Shown here in pieces: positions 46,276 through 53,387 of a stretch of DNA of 64,000 nucleotides. Numbering within the stretch: position 1 is the stretch's first letter; each line of letters starts with the position of its first letter. The notes beneath the pieces are model-generated. The model was not told the DNA's origin and ran no database searches. It worked only from the letters and a program-made list of their open reading frames with translations. Source of the stretch: Sphingosinicella microcystinivorans (GTDB lineage Bacteria > Pseudomonadota > Alphaproteobacteria > Sphingomonadales > Sphingomonadaceae); assembly GCF_027941835.1 (NCBI RefSeq), contig NZ_CP116005.1, forward strand, positions 3,177,501-3,241,500. Reading direction: 5' to 3'. The translations under genes were made by a program, and so were the position numbers.

Positions 46276-46854
46276 CTACCCCGCCAGCACCTCGTCCCAG
46301 AACGCGGCTTCGGTATCGAGCATCCGGTCGATATAGGCCGCGTCGCGCGCGACCTCGATATGCTGCGCCTCGCGCCCCGGCACCCAGCACCAGAAGTCGA
46401 TGCGCGCGTAGCCGGTGACGGCGAGGATGTGCTGGAGCTGGCCGTAGTAATAGCGCGGCACCGCGCGTTTCTCGGCGCTGTGCGCGTAGGCCTTGTCGCC
46501 GCACTTGATCTCGACGACCGCGCCCGAGGCGAAGCAGATGCCGTCGACGCTGGCGCGCAGCCACTCGAAGCGGTTGCTTTGCAGGCACGCGGGCGCGACG
46601 TCGTGCCCGGTCTGGCCCGCGTAGAGCCGCCGGGCTTCCGGCTCCAGCGCATTGCCGCGCGACATGGCGGCGTTGCCGCGCCAGTGCGAGACGACGCCCG
46701 CCAGCGCATCGACCTTTTCCCTGAGCAGCCGCTTGCGGCTCTTCCACGGGTTCTCGCCCATCACGGCGGGCGCATCCGACGCGCCGAGGCCGCCGCTTCG
46801 CCACTGGAGCCAGCGGGCATTGCCCTGATCGAGATCGACGACAGAGAAGGGCAT
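46276..46854 (-). CDS. YqaJ-like viral recombinase/nuclease domain protein
   Basis: 192 residues from ATG 46854. PD-(D/E)XK exonuclease pattern of the YqaJ/lambda exonuclease family: RSGGLGASDAPAVMGENPWKS, GNALEPEARRLYAGQTG, then catalytic ASVDGICFASGAVVEIKCG with Asp and E-x-K, and YYYGQLQHILAVTGY with Gln. These proteins usually process DNA ends in phage recombination, with a RecT-like annealer, which is absent. It lies 1.2 kb outside the integrated element and next to a DNA glycosylase gene. Confidence 0.85.
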   Translation of the reverse strand: MPFSVVDLDQGNARWLQWRSGGLGASDAPAVMGENPWKSRKRLLREKVDALAGVVSHWRGNAAMSRGNALEPEARRLYAGQTGHDVAPACLQSNRFEWLRASVDGICFASGAVVEIKCGDKAYAHSAEKRAVPRYYYGQLQHILAVTGYARIDFWCWVPGREAQHIEVARDAAYIDRMLDTEAAFWDEVLAG

Positions 46855-46858
46855 GGCG

Positions 46859-47512
46859 CTACGCCGCCTCGTCCATCGCCATGCGGAACACGTCCTCGAA
46901 CATCGGCGCGGTGAGCCGCCCGGTGTTCGTGTTGTAGCGCGAGCAGTGGTAGCTGTTGAACAGGATGCGTCCGCCGGGAAGCGCATGGCGTGCGCCGTGC
47001 CCGAAGGCGTGGCGCGAGGGTTTCAGCCCGAAGCTGCGCAGCGTCGACTGGTGCGCGATGAAGCCGAGCGCGATGAACGCGCGCACGCGGGGCAGGGCGG
47101 CGATCTGGGTTTCAAGAAAAGGCCGGCAGGTGTTCATTTCCTGCGGCGTCGGCTTGTTCTCGGGCGGCAGGCAGCGGACGGCGTTGAGGATGATGGCGCC
47201 TTCGAGGCGAAGGCCGTCATCGGGATCGGCGGCATAGGTGCCGCGCGAAAGCCCGAACTTGTCCAGCGTCGCATAGAGGAGATCGCCCGCGTAATCGCCC
47301 GTGAACGGCCGCCCCGTGCGGTTCGCGCCGTGCTTGCCGGGGGCGAGGCCGATGATGCCGAGCCACGCCTCCGGATCGCCGAAGGCGGGGACGGGCGCGT
47401 TCCACCAGTCCGGGAACTCGGCGCGGCATTCGTGGCGGAACTCGACGAGGCGGGGACAGCGCGGGCAGTCGCGCGGCGGTTCGGTTGCGGCAAGCGGGCT
47501 TTCCATCGGCAT
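46859..47512 (-). CDS. Uracil-DNA glycosylase family protein (family 5-like)
   Basis: 217 residues from ATG 47512. It has the Fe-S-type N-terminal Cys pair (CPRCPRL), motif A GLAPGKHGANRTGRPFTGD, ILNAVRCLPPENKPTP with two Cys around the cluster, and motif B FNSYHCSRYNTNTGRLT. The Asn/Asp of classical UDG motif A is replaced (GLAPGKHG), typical of type 5 UdgB enzymes that remove uracil and other deaminated bases. Start choice between 47512 and 47506 is uncertain. Confidence 0.9.
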   Translation of the reverse strand: MPMESPLAATEPPRDCPRCPRLVEFRHECRAEFPDWWNAPVPAFGDPEAWLGIIGLAPGKHGANRTGRPFTGDYAGDLLYATLDKFGLSRGTYAADPDDGLRLEGAIILNAVRCLPPENKPTPQEMNTCRPFLETQIAALPRVRAFIALGFIAHQSTLRSFGLKPSRHAFGHGARHALPGGRILFNSYHCSRYNTNTGRLTAPMFEDVFRMAMDEAA

Positions 47513-47535
47513 GGCTTTCCGCTTAAGCGGCGGGC

Positions 47536-48048
47536 ATGGCCTTAGCAACCGCCGCAACGTCTATCGTGATCGCGATAGGCTCGAACCGTCCGCACGGGCG
47601 CCACGGACGCCCGGCGGGAGTCGTGCGCGCCGCGGTGGAGGCGCTCGGCGCGGCGGGGTTTCCGGCGGGCGCGGTGTCGCCGATCCTGTTCACGCGCGCG
47701 GTGGGGCCGGGCGGACGCGACTATGCGAATGCCGTCATGACGTCATCGACGAGCCTCACGCCGCCGCAGATCGTCGCGGCGCTGAAGGCGGTGGAACGCG
47801 GCTTCGGCCGCCGCCGGGGACGGCGCTGGGGCGCGCGCGTGCTCGATCTCGACCTCATCGCGTGGGGTACGGGCGTGTGGCCGGGGCGGCTGCTCTGGCG
47901 GCAGTCGCGCGGCGTCGCCGCGCCGCACCGATCCATGCACCTCCGGGACTTCGTGCTGACCCCGATGCTCGCTGTCGCGCCGGACTGGCGGCACCCGGTC
48001 ACCGGCCTCACCGTCCGCCAGATGCACGCCCGCCTCGGAAACGGTTGA
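47536..48048 (+). CDS. folK: 2-amino-4-hydroxy-6-hydroxymethyldihydropteridine diphosphokinase
   Basis: 170 residues. FolK features: IAIGSNRPHGRHGRP at the start, RRRGRRWGARVLDLDLIAWG with Mg-binding Asp pair, and APHRSMHLRDFVLTPM. It pyrophosphorylates 6-hydroxymethyl-dihydropterin in folate synthesis. Divergent from the glycosylase gene with about 23 bp between starts. Confidence 0.95.
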   Translation: MALATAATSIVIAIGSNRPHGRHGRPAGVVRAAVEALGAAGFPAGAVSPILFTRAVGPGGRDYANAVMTSSTSLTPPQIVAALKAVERGFGRRRGRRWGARVLDLDLIAWGTGVWPGRLLWRQSRGVAAPHRSMHLRDFVLTPMLAVAPDWRHPVTGLTVRQMHARLGNG

Positions 48049-48099
48049 CCGAAGCCCCCGCGCTCCATAGATCAGCCCCGCAAACGCCGCGCGGCGCAA

Positions 48100-48175
48100 G
48101 GGCCCTTAGCTCAGTCGGTAGAGCAACTGACTTTTAATCAGTAGGTCGCTGGTTCGAATCCAGCAGGGCTCACCA
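48100..48175 (+). tRNA. tRNA-Lys (anticodon TTT), target of the integrated element
   Basis: A 76-nt cloverleaf with encoded CCA. Acceptor GGGCCCT pairs with AGGGCTC; anticodon stem ACTGA/TCAGT encloses CTTTTAA (anticodon TTT). The last 47 nt plus two downstream bases recur at 57986-58034, so the 3' half is contributed by the integrated element and the gene stays functional. Confidence 0.96.
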
Positions 48176-48177
48176 TC
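48129..48177. repeat. Left attachment site (attL), 49-bp direct repeat within tRNA-Lys
   Basis: GACTTTTAATCAGTAGGTCG and the next 29 bases through CACCATC are identical to 57986-58034. The upstream base differs (T at 48128, A at 57985) and so does the downstream base, defining the repeat ends. Covers the tRNA anticodon loop to the CCA end. Confidence 0.93.
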
Positions 48178-48202
48178 TTTTCAAGGACTTAGGCGGGGTG
48201 TC

Positions 48203-48241
48203 GTTAGACGGCGAGGCGACTAGTCTAACATCCCGTCTAAC
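48203..48241. repeat. GTCTAAC repeats near attL (candidate integrase arm sites)
   Basis: GTCTAAC at 48223-48229 and 48235-48241, plus inverted GTTAGAC at 48203-48209. The same 7-mer recurs by the opposite att site, at 57849-57890. Confidence 0.6.
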
Positions 48242-48244
48242 AAA

Positions 48245-48274
48245 AACGCCCGGCGGTGAGGCCGGGCGCTTTGT
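48245..48274 (-). terminator. Terminator downstream of the leftmost element gene
   Basis: CGCCCGGC (48247-48254) and GCCGGGCG (48261-48268) form an 8-bp stem; read on the minus strand it is followed by TTTTTG. It lies 20 bp beyond the stop of the gene at 48290. Confidence 0.75.
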
Positions 48275-48289
48275 CGCGGGTGGTGAGGA

Positions 48290-48703
48290 TCAGGCGGGTT
48301 TGGGGCGATACCACTTCGCGACTTCGATGTCGCTCATGTCCGCCACGATCGCAGCATCGACGTTTTCCGCCGCGATAAGGACGTCCTTGTATGTTGGGAG
48401 GTCAGTCGCTGGCACCCCGAGTTCGACCATGCGCTCGCGAAATATATCCTGGAGTCGAATAAGCAGAAGGCGCTCCAGCACGGACCTTGCGTGCCAGTTC
48501 TTCATGCAAAGCTGCGCGCTGACATTGTCATAGCGGGTACGCCGGTGCTTGATGCGCTGCTTGAGAACAGCCTTGGCGCTTTGCTGCCTGCCCTCACGCT
48601 TCGCGGCGCGCGCCTCCTTCTCCGAGAGCGCTTGCGCGGAGGCCAGACTCTTGATCACATTCTTGGAGTGGGGCGTCGCGGCCCCTATGCTGGAATCAGC
48701 CAT
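48290..48703 (-). CDS. Hypothetical protein (element)
   Basis: 137 residues, highly charged and predicted helical, with a basic middle (AKREGRQQSAKAVLKQRIKH). No family recognised. It is separated from the main leftward operon by the rightward RHH gene and its region, so it probably has its own promoter in 48704-48791. Confidence 0.65.
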   Translation of the reverse strand: MADSSIGAATPHSKNVIKSLASAQALSEKEARAAKREGRQQSAKAVLKQRIKHRRTRYDNVSAQLCMKNWHARSVLERLLLIRLQDIFRERMVELGVPATDLPTYKDVLIAAENVDAAIVADMSDIEVAKWYRPKPA

Positions 48704-48775
48704 TATCGCATCCCTTCATGCGGTTTCGGTTAGAGCCGGGGCGAGGGGCCTAATCCTTGTCTCGGCTCGTCTTTA

Positions 48776-48818
48776 TTGGTATGCCTAAAATATGAAGGCG
48801 TCAATATCGGCACACCAA
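48776..48818. promoter_or_regulatory. Candidate operator of the ribbon-helix-helix gene
   Basis: TTGGTATGCC (48776-48785) and GGCACACCAA (48809-48818) are inverted with one mismatch and straddle the RHH start codon. RHH repressors often bind such sites in their own promoters. Confidence 0.35.
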
Positions 48819-48965
48819 AAATCTAGAGGGCGTCCCGCCACAGGCCGCGACCCTTCAATCAGCGTTCGGCTGCCAGCGGAATTGCTGGCGAAGCTGGACG
48901 TTCAGCGGGGAGACGCGACCCGCTCGGAAGCGATCAGGCGGCTGGTGGAGAAGGGGCTGGCCTAA
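48792..48965 (+). CDS. Ribbon-helix-helix (CopG-like) DNA-binding protein
   Basis: A 57-residue protein starting MKASISAHQKSRGRPATG. Residues about 24-56 are a clear RHH fold: SISVRLPAELLAKLD, then RGDATRSEAIRRLVEKGLA, with the beta strand and the two helices in order. It is the only rightward gene of the element and ends 4 bp into the tail of the convergent gene at 48962. Probably the regulator of the element or a partitioning/antitoxin-type factor; no toxin gene is adjacent. Confidence 0.85.
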   Translation: MKASISAHQKSRGRPATGRDPSISVRLPAELLAKLDVQRGDATRSEAIRRLVEKGLA

Positions 48966-49633
48966 GCCGCCACTCGCTCCCCCTCAACGTCGGCATAGGT
49001 ATGCAGCGCCGCGTACTCGATCCCGGCCGCTGAAACCGTCGTCAGCGTGATCTCGCCCGCCACGGCGCTCACACCGTCTGGCATGAAGCCCCAGCCTTCA
49101 CGTACCGCCCGCTGCGCCTCCACGAGCGGCAGAGCATCGCGCCACGGCACGAACGACGGGTCGCGCAGCCGCACATCGCGCCCATAGACCGCCTGCAGAT
49201 CGACGCCCGGAGTGAGCGCCTGCAGGCAGGGCTTCAGCGCCCACGGCTCCACGTCCTGCAGCAACGTCGGAAATCCCGTGATGAACGACAGGCCCATAGG
49301 GCGCCCCATCCGCCGCGAATACAGGGCGATAAACACCTCACTCGGCAGTTGGTCGGGGTCGAGGCCCTCGCCAGCGTAGAAGCTCCGCACGACGCCCGGC
49401 AGGGCGCGCACGAATACCTCCTGATCGCACGTCTCCCAATCGGGGATTGAATGCAGTAGCGGCGCGAGTACGCCGACGTGGAGGCTGCCGGTCGTCGCGA
49501 TGGCGAGTGACTGCGACCGAACTGCCAGCACCTTTGGTGCGAGCGCCAAAAGCATTCCACTCGGCGTGAACAGGCCCGAATCCGTCATCAGGTACGCGGC
49601 GTCCTTCTGGACGATGAGACTCGCCATCGACAT
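48962..49633 (-). CDS. Unrecognised element protein with Ntn-hydrolase-like N-terminus
   Basis: 223 residues. If the initiator Met is removed, Ser becomes residue 1, and TDS places Asp at 17 and APKV places Lys at 33, the same spacing as the T1-D17-K33 catalytic set in HslV and proteasome beta subunits. The pattern LIVQKDAAYLMTDS...LAIATTGS also follows the beta-strand order of that fold. The family assignment is a structural inference. It is last in the element's operon, 2 bp after the gene at 49636. Confidence 0.7.
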   Translation of the reverse strand: MSMASLIVQKDAAYLMTDSGLFTPSGMLLALAPKVLAVRSQSLAIATTGSLHVGVLAPLLHSIPDWETCDQEVFVRALPGVVRSFYAGEGLDPDQLPSEVFIALYSRRMGRPMGLSFITGFPTLLQDVEPWALKPCLQALTPGVDLQAVYGRDVRLRDPSFVPWRDALPLVEAQRAVREGWGFMPDGVSAVAGEITLTTVSAAGIEYAALHTYADVEGERVAA

Positions 49634-49635
49634 CG

Positions 49636-50733
49636 CTAGCGCCCCCGGCTGGCCATGTGCATGGCCCCCATGGCCCCGGCATTCACCAACGTCGCAATCG
49701 CCGTTTCAGCAGCACGCGCCGGGCGCTCCCTCAGATACTCCCCGACCGACTTCGCGGGGTTGATCGCGTGCCAAGTGTTCATGTCTTGCAGTACCGTCGC
49801 GACCTGCTCGCCAGCCATTTCCTTTGCGACGAACTCGCCAAGGAACTTTGTCATCTTCACCTTGCCGAGCGACTTGGTGAGGAACTCAAGCGGTAGCTTT
49901 TCGGTCGCGCCTTCGATCGTACCTTGCGAGACACCGTAGGCCAGTGCGCGGGACATAGGCAGGCCAGCGTCACGCGCCTCGCCATAGGACGAGCTGCCCG
50001 TCGACGTGCTCATGATCGCAAGGCCAGTTGCCGGACTTCCCGTGGCAACACTCGCGCCGATCGCGCTGACAGTCGCCGGAAGGCTCCGCACGCCCGACAA
50101 GACCGCCCCCTCAATGAAGCTGTCGGATTGCGGCATGGCGGCATCAGCCTGTCGCCGGAAGCCCTCGCGTTCGGCAGCTGCGGCCTTCTTGCTCTCCCGG
50201 TCGTATCGGTAGAGCTTTTGGGCAAGGGCAGGGGACGCCGCTTCGACATAGGCGTCTATGAGCGCCGTGACGGGCGAGAACGCCACTTCGGAAACGTCGC
50301 CGATGACCCGGCGCATTTCGGCGCCCGTGTTCGCGGCATCGTAGTATCCCGCCTTGAGAGCGCCCTTCAGCTTGTTCAGGCCCCGCTCGATCGCGCTCAG
50401 GTTCTCGACGTCATCGTGCGCGATCCTGGCCTTGTCCACGTCACCCAGCAAGGAGGTGACCGCGGGCGATTCCTCCGCCATCCGGTCGAAGTCATAAGCC
50501 TCCGCACGCGCCCGCGCCGTCACGACGTCCGGATAAGACCGTGCCGACGGTATCGGGACGCCGGTCGCACGCGCTGCACGCTGCAGGTCTGCCTCATAGT
50601 CCGGCTTGCTGGAAACGGCGAAGTGCATCGACTCCCGCGCACGTTGAGCCGGAGTAGGGGCTGGCATGAGGTCGCCACGCATGACTGCATCGAGCGCCCC
50701 GTCCAGATCAGCGTCGAGGCTGTCGGCCCTCAT
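49636..50733 (-). CDS. Phage-like hypothetical protein (possible DNA-ejection/virion component)
   Basis: 365 residues. A charged helical N-terminal half is followed by a Gly/Ala/Ser-rich amphipathic region (SGVRSLPATVSAIGASVATG, then GSSSYGEARDAGLPMSRALA) and a helical C-terminus. Similar compositions occur in segments of large podovirus internal virion proteins; that resemblance is from memory of composition, not a proven match. Its ATG overlaps the previous stop (ATGA). Confidence 0.7.
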   Translation of the reverse strand: MRADSLDADLDGALDAVMRGDLMPAPTPAQRARESMHFAVSSKPDYEADLQRAARATGVPIPSARSYPDVVTARARAEAYDFDRMAEESPAVTSLLGDVDKARIAHDDVENLSAIERGLNKLKGALKAGYYDAANTGAEMRRVIGDVSEVAFSPVTALIDAYVEAASPALAQKLYRYDRESKKAAAAEREGFRRQADAAMPQSDSFIEGAVLSGVRSLPATVSAIGASVATGSPATGLAIMSTSTGSSSYGEARDAGLPMSRALAYGVSQGTIEGATEKLPLEFLTKSLGKVKMTKFLGEFVAKEMAGEQVATVLQDMNTWHAINPAKSVGEYLRERPARAAETAIATLVNAGAMGAMHMASRGR

Positions 50734-51338
50734 GCCGCCAGTTTCCGATAGATCGCAATCGCAGCGGGCGCGGAAAGGTTCTCCAGCCAGCCGAGAAAGC
50801 GGCCGTCGTGCGATTCATCGAACCTATCCATGATGCGGTAAAGACGGGCGCGGACGACGCCCATGTTATGCCGGAAGTCCTGCCCCCACTCGCGGGCGAG
50901 GATCGCGCCCTCGGGCGTCCGGGCGAAGCTCCGCGCCGATGCCTCGGGGACGTGCTCGGCCAGCGGCTTCGTGGTCAGCAGCTCAGCAAGCGCCGCGTTC
51001 GTGATCTCGTCGGGCAGGGCCTCGAAGCTGGATTCGAACGCTGCATAGTCCGCCGCTGGCATCGCGACCGCGACGTCCGCCGCCTCGCGCGTCAGCTTCG
51101 TGTAGACCCCATAGCCATCGGGCGTGCCATGCTCCGCGAGATAGTCCGTCATCGAGTGGATATTGATGCGCGGCCCTGCTTCCTCGCCCCCAGCGACAGG
51201 CCCGGCGGCGGCCTCCCGCTGCGTCACAAGCTCGCGGTATCGCGCTTGCTTGCCCTCATCCCGCCAGTAGTCGCGGGTGGTCATCTCGCCCTCAATCGCG
51301 CTGATCTCGGACAGGATGGTCGGAAGGTTGCTCATCAT
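50730..51338 (-). CDS. Hypothetical protein (element operon)
   Basis: 202 residues from ATG 51338 (AAAGG upstream; the next codon is also ATG). Begins MMSNLPTILSEISAIEGEM and is largely helical, with a YDLxxF-like pattern absent. No family recognised. Start overlaps the upstream gene's stop and its stop overlaps the downstream start by 4 bp, so expression is tightly coupled. Confidence 0.72.
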   Translation of the reverse strand: MMSNLPTILSEISAIEGEMTTRDYWRDEGKQARYRELVTQREAAAGPVAGGEEAGPRINIHSMTDYLAEHGTPDGYGVYTKLTREAADVAVAMPAADYAAFESSFEALPDEITNAALAELLTTKPLAEHVPEASARSFARTPEGAILAREWGQDFRHNMGVVRARLYRIMDRFDESHDGRFLGWLENLSAPAAIAIYRKLAA

Positions 51339-51823
51339 GCGACCTTTCGCGGCTGGGTTTTCTGCCATTCCAGAACGGCAGCGGCTTCCGACTGCAGGCC
51401 CTTGATGACCGGATAGCCGTCGGAGGTGCGCACGACGCACCAACCCATGCCAGCGCGCCACTCGCTGCGGTGATTGTCGCCAAGCGGGGTCGAGGCACTG
51501 GAAATCGGCTTGCGGCTGTAGCTCTTGCGGACGCTGATCTCGCAGCCGGCGGTGCGCACGGCCTCGATGCAGACTTCAAGCTCCCAGCTTTCGTCATCCG
51601 CAAGCACATGCACGATGTCATGCCGCTGGAGGTATTTCTGAACGCCGGTCCAGAACTCCATATAGCTCACGTCCTCGCGGGTCGCTTCCGGGGGTGCTTT
51701 CATCCAGAACGTGCGGCGGTAGTGCTGCGCTTCGATCGGCGCGTGCGGCGCGATACGGGGGCGCTTCACGCCAGCTGCGGGGGCGGGGGCCTCGTCGGCC
51801 TTCATTTCAGCAACTGCACCCAT
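51335..51823 (-). CDS. Hypothetical protein (element operon)
   Basis: 162 residues. An Ala/Pro-rich N-terminus leads into a possible alpha/beta domain (DIVHVLADDESWELEVCIEAV, GMGWCVVRTSDGYPVIKG). No family recognised. Stop and start codons overlap both neighbours. Confidence 0.72.
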   Translation of the reverse strand: MGAVAEMKADEAPAPAAGVKRPRIAPHAPIEAQHYRRTFWMKAPPEATREDVSYMEFWTGVQKYLQRHDIVHVLADDESWELEVCIEAVRTAGCEISVRKSYSRKPISSASTPLGDNHRSEWRAGMGWCVVRTSDGYPVIKGLQSEAAAVLEWQKTQPRKVA

Positions 51824-52383
51824 CAGTTCGGTTCCTTTTCAAGAATGGCCGCAAAGGCCGGCTTCACGTACTTTTCAAATGATGTGCCCCACGGACGGGC
51901 CTCGCGCGGCGCGCTGATCCAGTCGAGAATCCCGTACCGGCTGAACTCGATTGCGTTCAGTTCCGACGCCAGCAGCCGCGAATAGGTGTCGCGAATGTCG
52001 CTTACGTCGAGGGCGTGCGGGCGCGTGTTGAATACCAGTGCCTGGCTTCGAAGCGCGTCCGCCGCCGTCTCGATATCTGCCAGCGCTTTGACGAGTGCCC
52101 GGGCGGACTTCTCCGCGCGTTTCACCGCGTCGGCGTATTGCGGCAGGGTCTCCCGGATTTCGGCCCGCGTGGCGTCCTGATGGGCTGCAAGCGCCTCGGC
52201 CTGCGCAATCCGCTCCCGGCGTGCCGTCTCGGCCTCCGCGGCATCTATGGCGGCGATCTCGGCACGCTTGGCGGCGATCTCGGCGGCATCGAAGGGCTGG
52301 CCGTCGAGCAACGCGGCCCCCTGCGCGGCTTCAAGGTCGGCAAGGGCAAGGCTGGCCTGCATACGGCGTTCGGAAAGGTTCAT
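51823..52383 (-). CDS. Hypothetical coiled-coil protein (element operon)
   Basis: 186 residues. Residues about 5-115 are a long Ala/Glu/Arg-rich coiled coil (AEIAAKRAEIAAIDAAEAE), followed by a compact end (YGILDWISAPREARPWG). Coiled-coil proteins next to packaging-type genes can be scaffolds or size-determination factors, as in satellites, but this is only an inference. Overlaps the previous gene by 4 bp. Confidence 0.7.
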   Translation of the reverse strand: MNLSERRMQASLALADLEAAQGAALLDGQPFDAAEIAAKRAEIAAIDAAEAETARRERIAQAEALAAHQDATRAEIRETLPQYADAVKRAEKSARALVKALADIETAADALRSQALVFNTRPHALDVSDIRDTYSRLLASELNAIEFSRYGILDWISAPREARPWGTSFEKYVKPAFAAILEKEPN

Positions 52384-53039
52384 CGGGGCCTCTGGGTAAT
52401 GACTTTGGGGTGAGAGGTGGCGCCGCCGATCGCGCGGTTGCTGGCGCGGTTGATATGCGCGTCGAACTCGCGGCGGGCGACTTCCTCGGCCGTCGGCTCG
52501 TAGACGTAGCTTTGCGGCTCGGGCGGTATGACCTGCGCGGGCTTGGGGTCCGGCGGGGTGGTGGCGTTGTACCAAGTCGTCGGCTGGGGCTCGGGGTTAT
52601 CCATCGCCTGTTGGGCGAGTGCCGTGAGGCCGAAAGACATGCGGCGGCGGGCGTCGATATCGTCCGGGTCGGTCACTATCGGCGGTGGACCTGCCGACGC
52701 CTCTTTGGCTTCCTCGATCATGTTCAGGATGCGGCGGGCCACCTCGATCTTGGAAATGTCCTTCGTCTCGATCGGAGCGCCGTCCTTGCCGCTGATCTCC
52801 GTCGGAGAAATGGGCTTGCCATATGCGCGGTTCAGGTACTCCGTGACGGCGGCAAGCTGCGTGCGCTCGTCCTTGGCCTTCTCCGCCAGCGATTCCAGCA
52901 GGCGCAGCATCTTCGGTCCCTTGCGCAGGGCAATCTCCTTCACCTCGCGCGAAACGCGGTTCCGGGAACCCTTGGGCCGACCGGCTTTTCCCGCTTTGGG
53001 TGGCGAGTTGTTAGATTGATGTTGGATTGTTTGATCCAT
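52380..53039 (-). CDS. Phage-type DNA-binding protein with GRPKGS motif (possible small terminase-like)
   Basis: 219 residues from ATG 53039. A basic N-terminus carries AGRPKGSRNRVSREV (AT-hook-like) followed by a helical region KMLRLLESLAEKAKDERTQL and AVTEYLNRAYGKPISPTE, an arrangement often seen in small proteins ahead of phage terminase genes. The C-terminal half is Pro-rich. No large terminase follows. First gene of the leftward operon; its promoter should be in the repeat region 53040-53387. Confidence 0.72.
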   Translation of the reverse strand: MDQTIQHQSNNSPPKAGKAGRPKGSRNRVSREVKEIALRKGPKMLRLLESLAEKAKDERTQLAAVTEYLNRAYGKPISPTEISGKDGAPIETKDISKIEVARRILNMIEEAKEASAGPPPIVTDPDDIDARRRMSFGLTALAQQAMDNPEPQPTTWYNATTPPDPKPAQVIPPEPQSYVYEPTAEEVARREFDAHINRASNRAIGGATSHPKVITQRPR

Positions 53040-53387
53040 GCTCGCTGAATACCACGGAAATACGTGCATTTGCAATGTAGAAGCGCTGATTACAAATCAG
53101 TAGGCAACACCGGGAAGCGTCGAGAACGGCCGCGAAACGCAGGCCAATATCCGAATATATTTTATCGGGCCCGACCGGAGACGGGTGCGATTTTCCGGCG
53201 AAAGATTCTGCTTGGCGTAAGGTCGGGCGACACATCTCGGGAGAGCGATTTGCTCCACCTTGAAGACCCCAAGTGGAGCGCTGCTCCACCACCACCGCAC
53301 CACTACCCCATGGGGGTGTAGTGGAGCAGTGTTTTGCGCGTGGTTTGCGACACCTTGCTCCGCTCCACCTTTGAAAGTGGAGCAGGA
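53040..53387. other. 348-bp non-coding, lower-GC region of the element (candidate replication origin/promoter)
   Basis: Lies between the primase-helicase stop and the start of the leftward operon. The half proximal to the operon has AT-rich tracts (ATATCCGAATATATTTTATC near 53150), and the other half contains three inverted repeats with GCTCCAC/GTGGAGC arms. No supported open reading frame. Position just 3' of the replication gene resembles origin placement in SaPI-type islands. Confidence 0.55.
53252..53383. repeat. Three GCTCCAC/GTGGAGC inverted repeats
   Basis: Pairs: 53252-53258 with 53273-53279; 53283-53289 with 53321-53327; 53362-53368 with 53377-53383. The 9-mer TGCTCCACC recurs at 53251 and 53282. 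The middle pair encloses another palindrome (CACTACCCC with GGGGTGTAGTG). Iteron-like. Confidence 0.8.

Noticed and set aside
53064-53321. Small rightward gene in the repeat region
   Set aside because: It spans the inverted repeats, has no ribosome binding site and no protein-like pattern.
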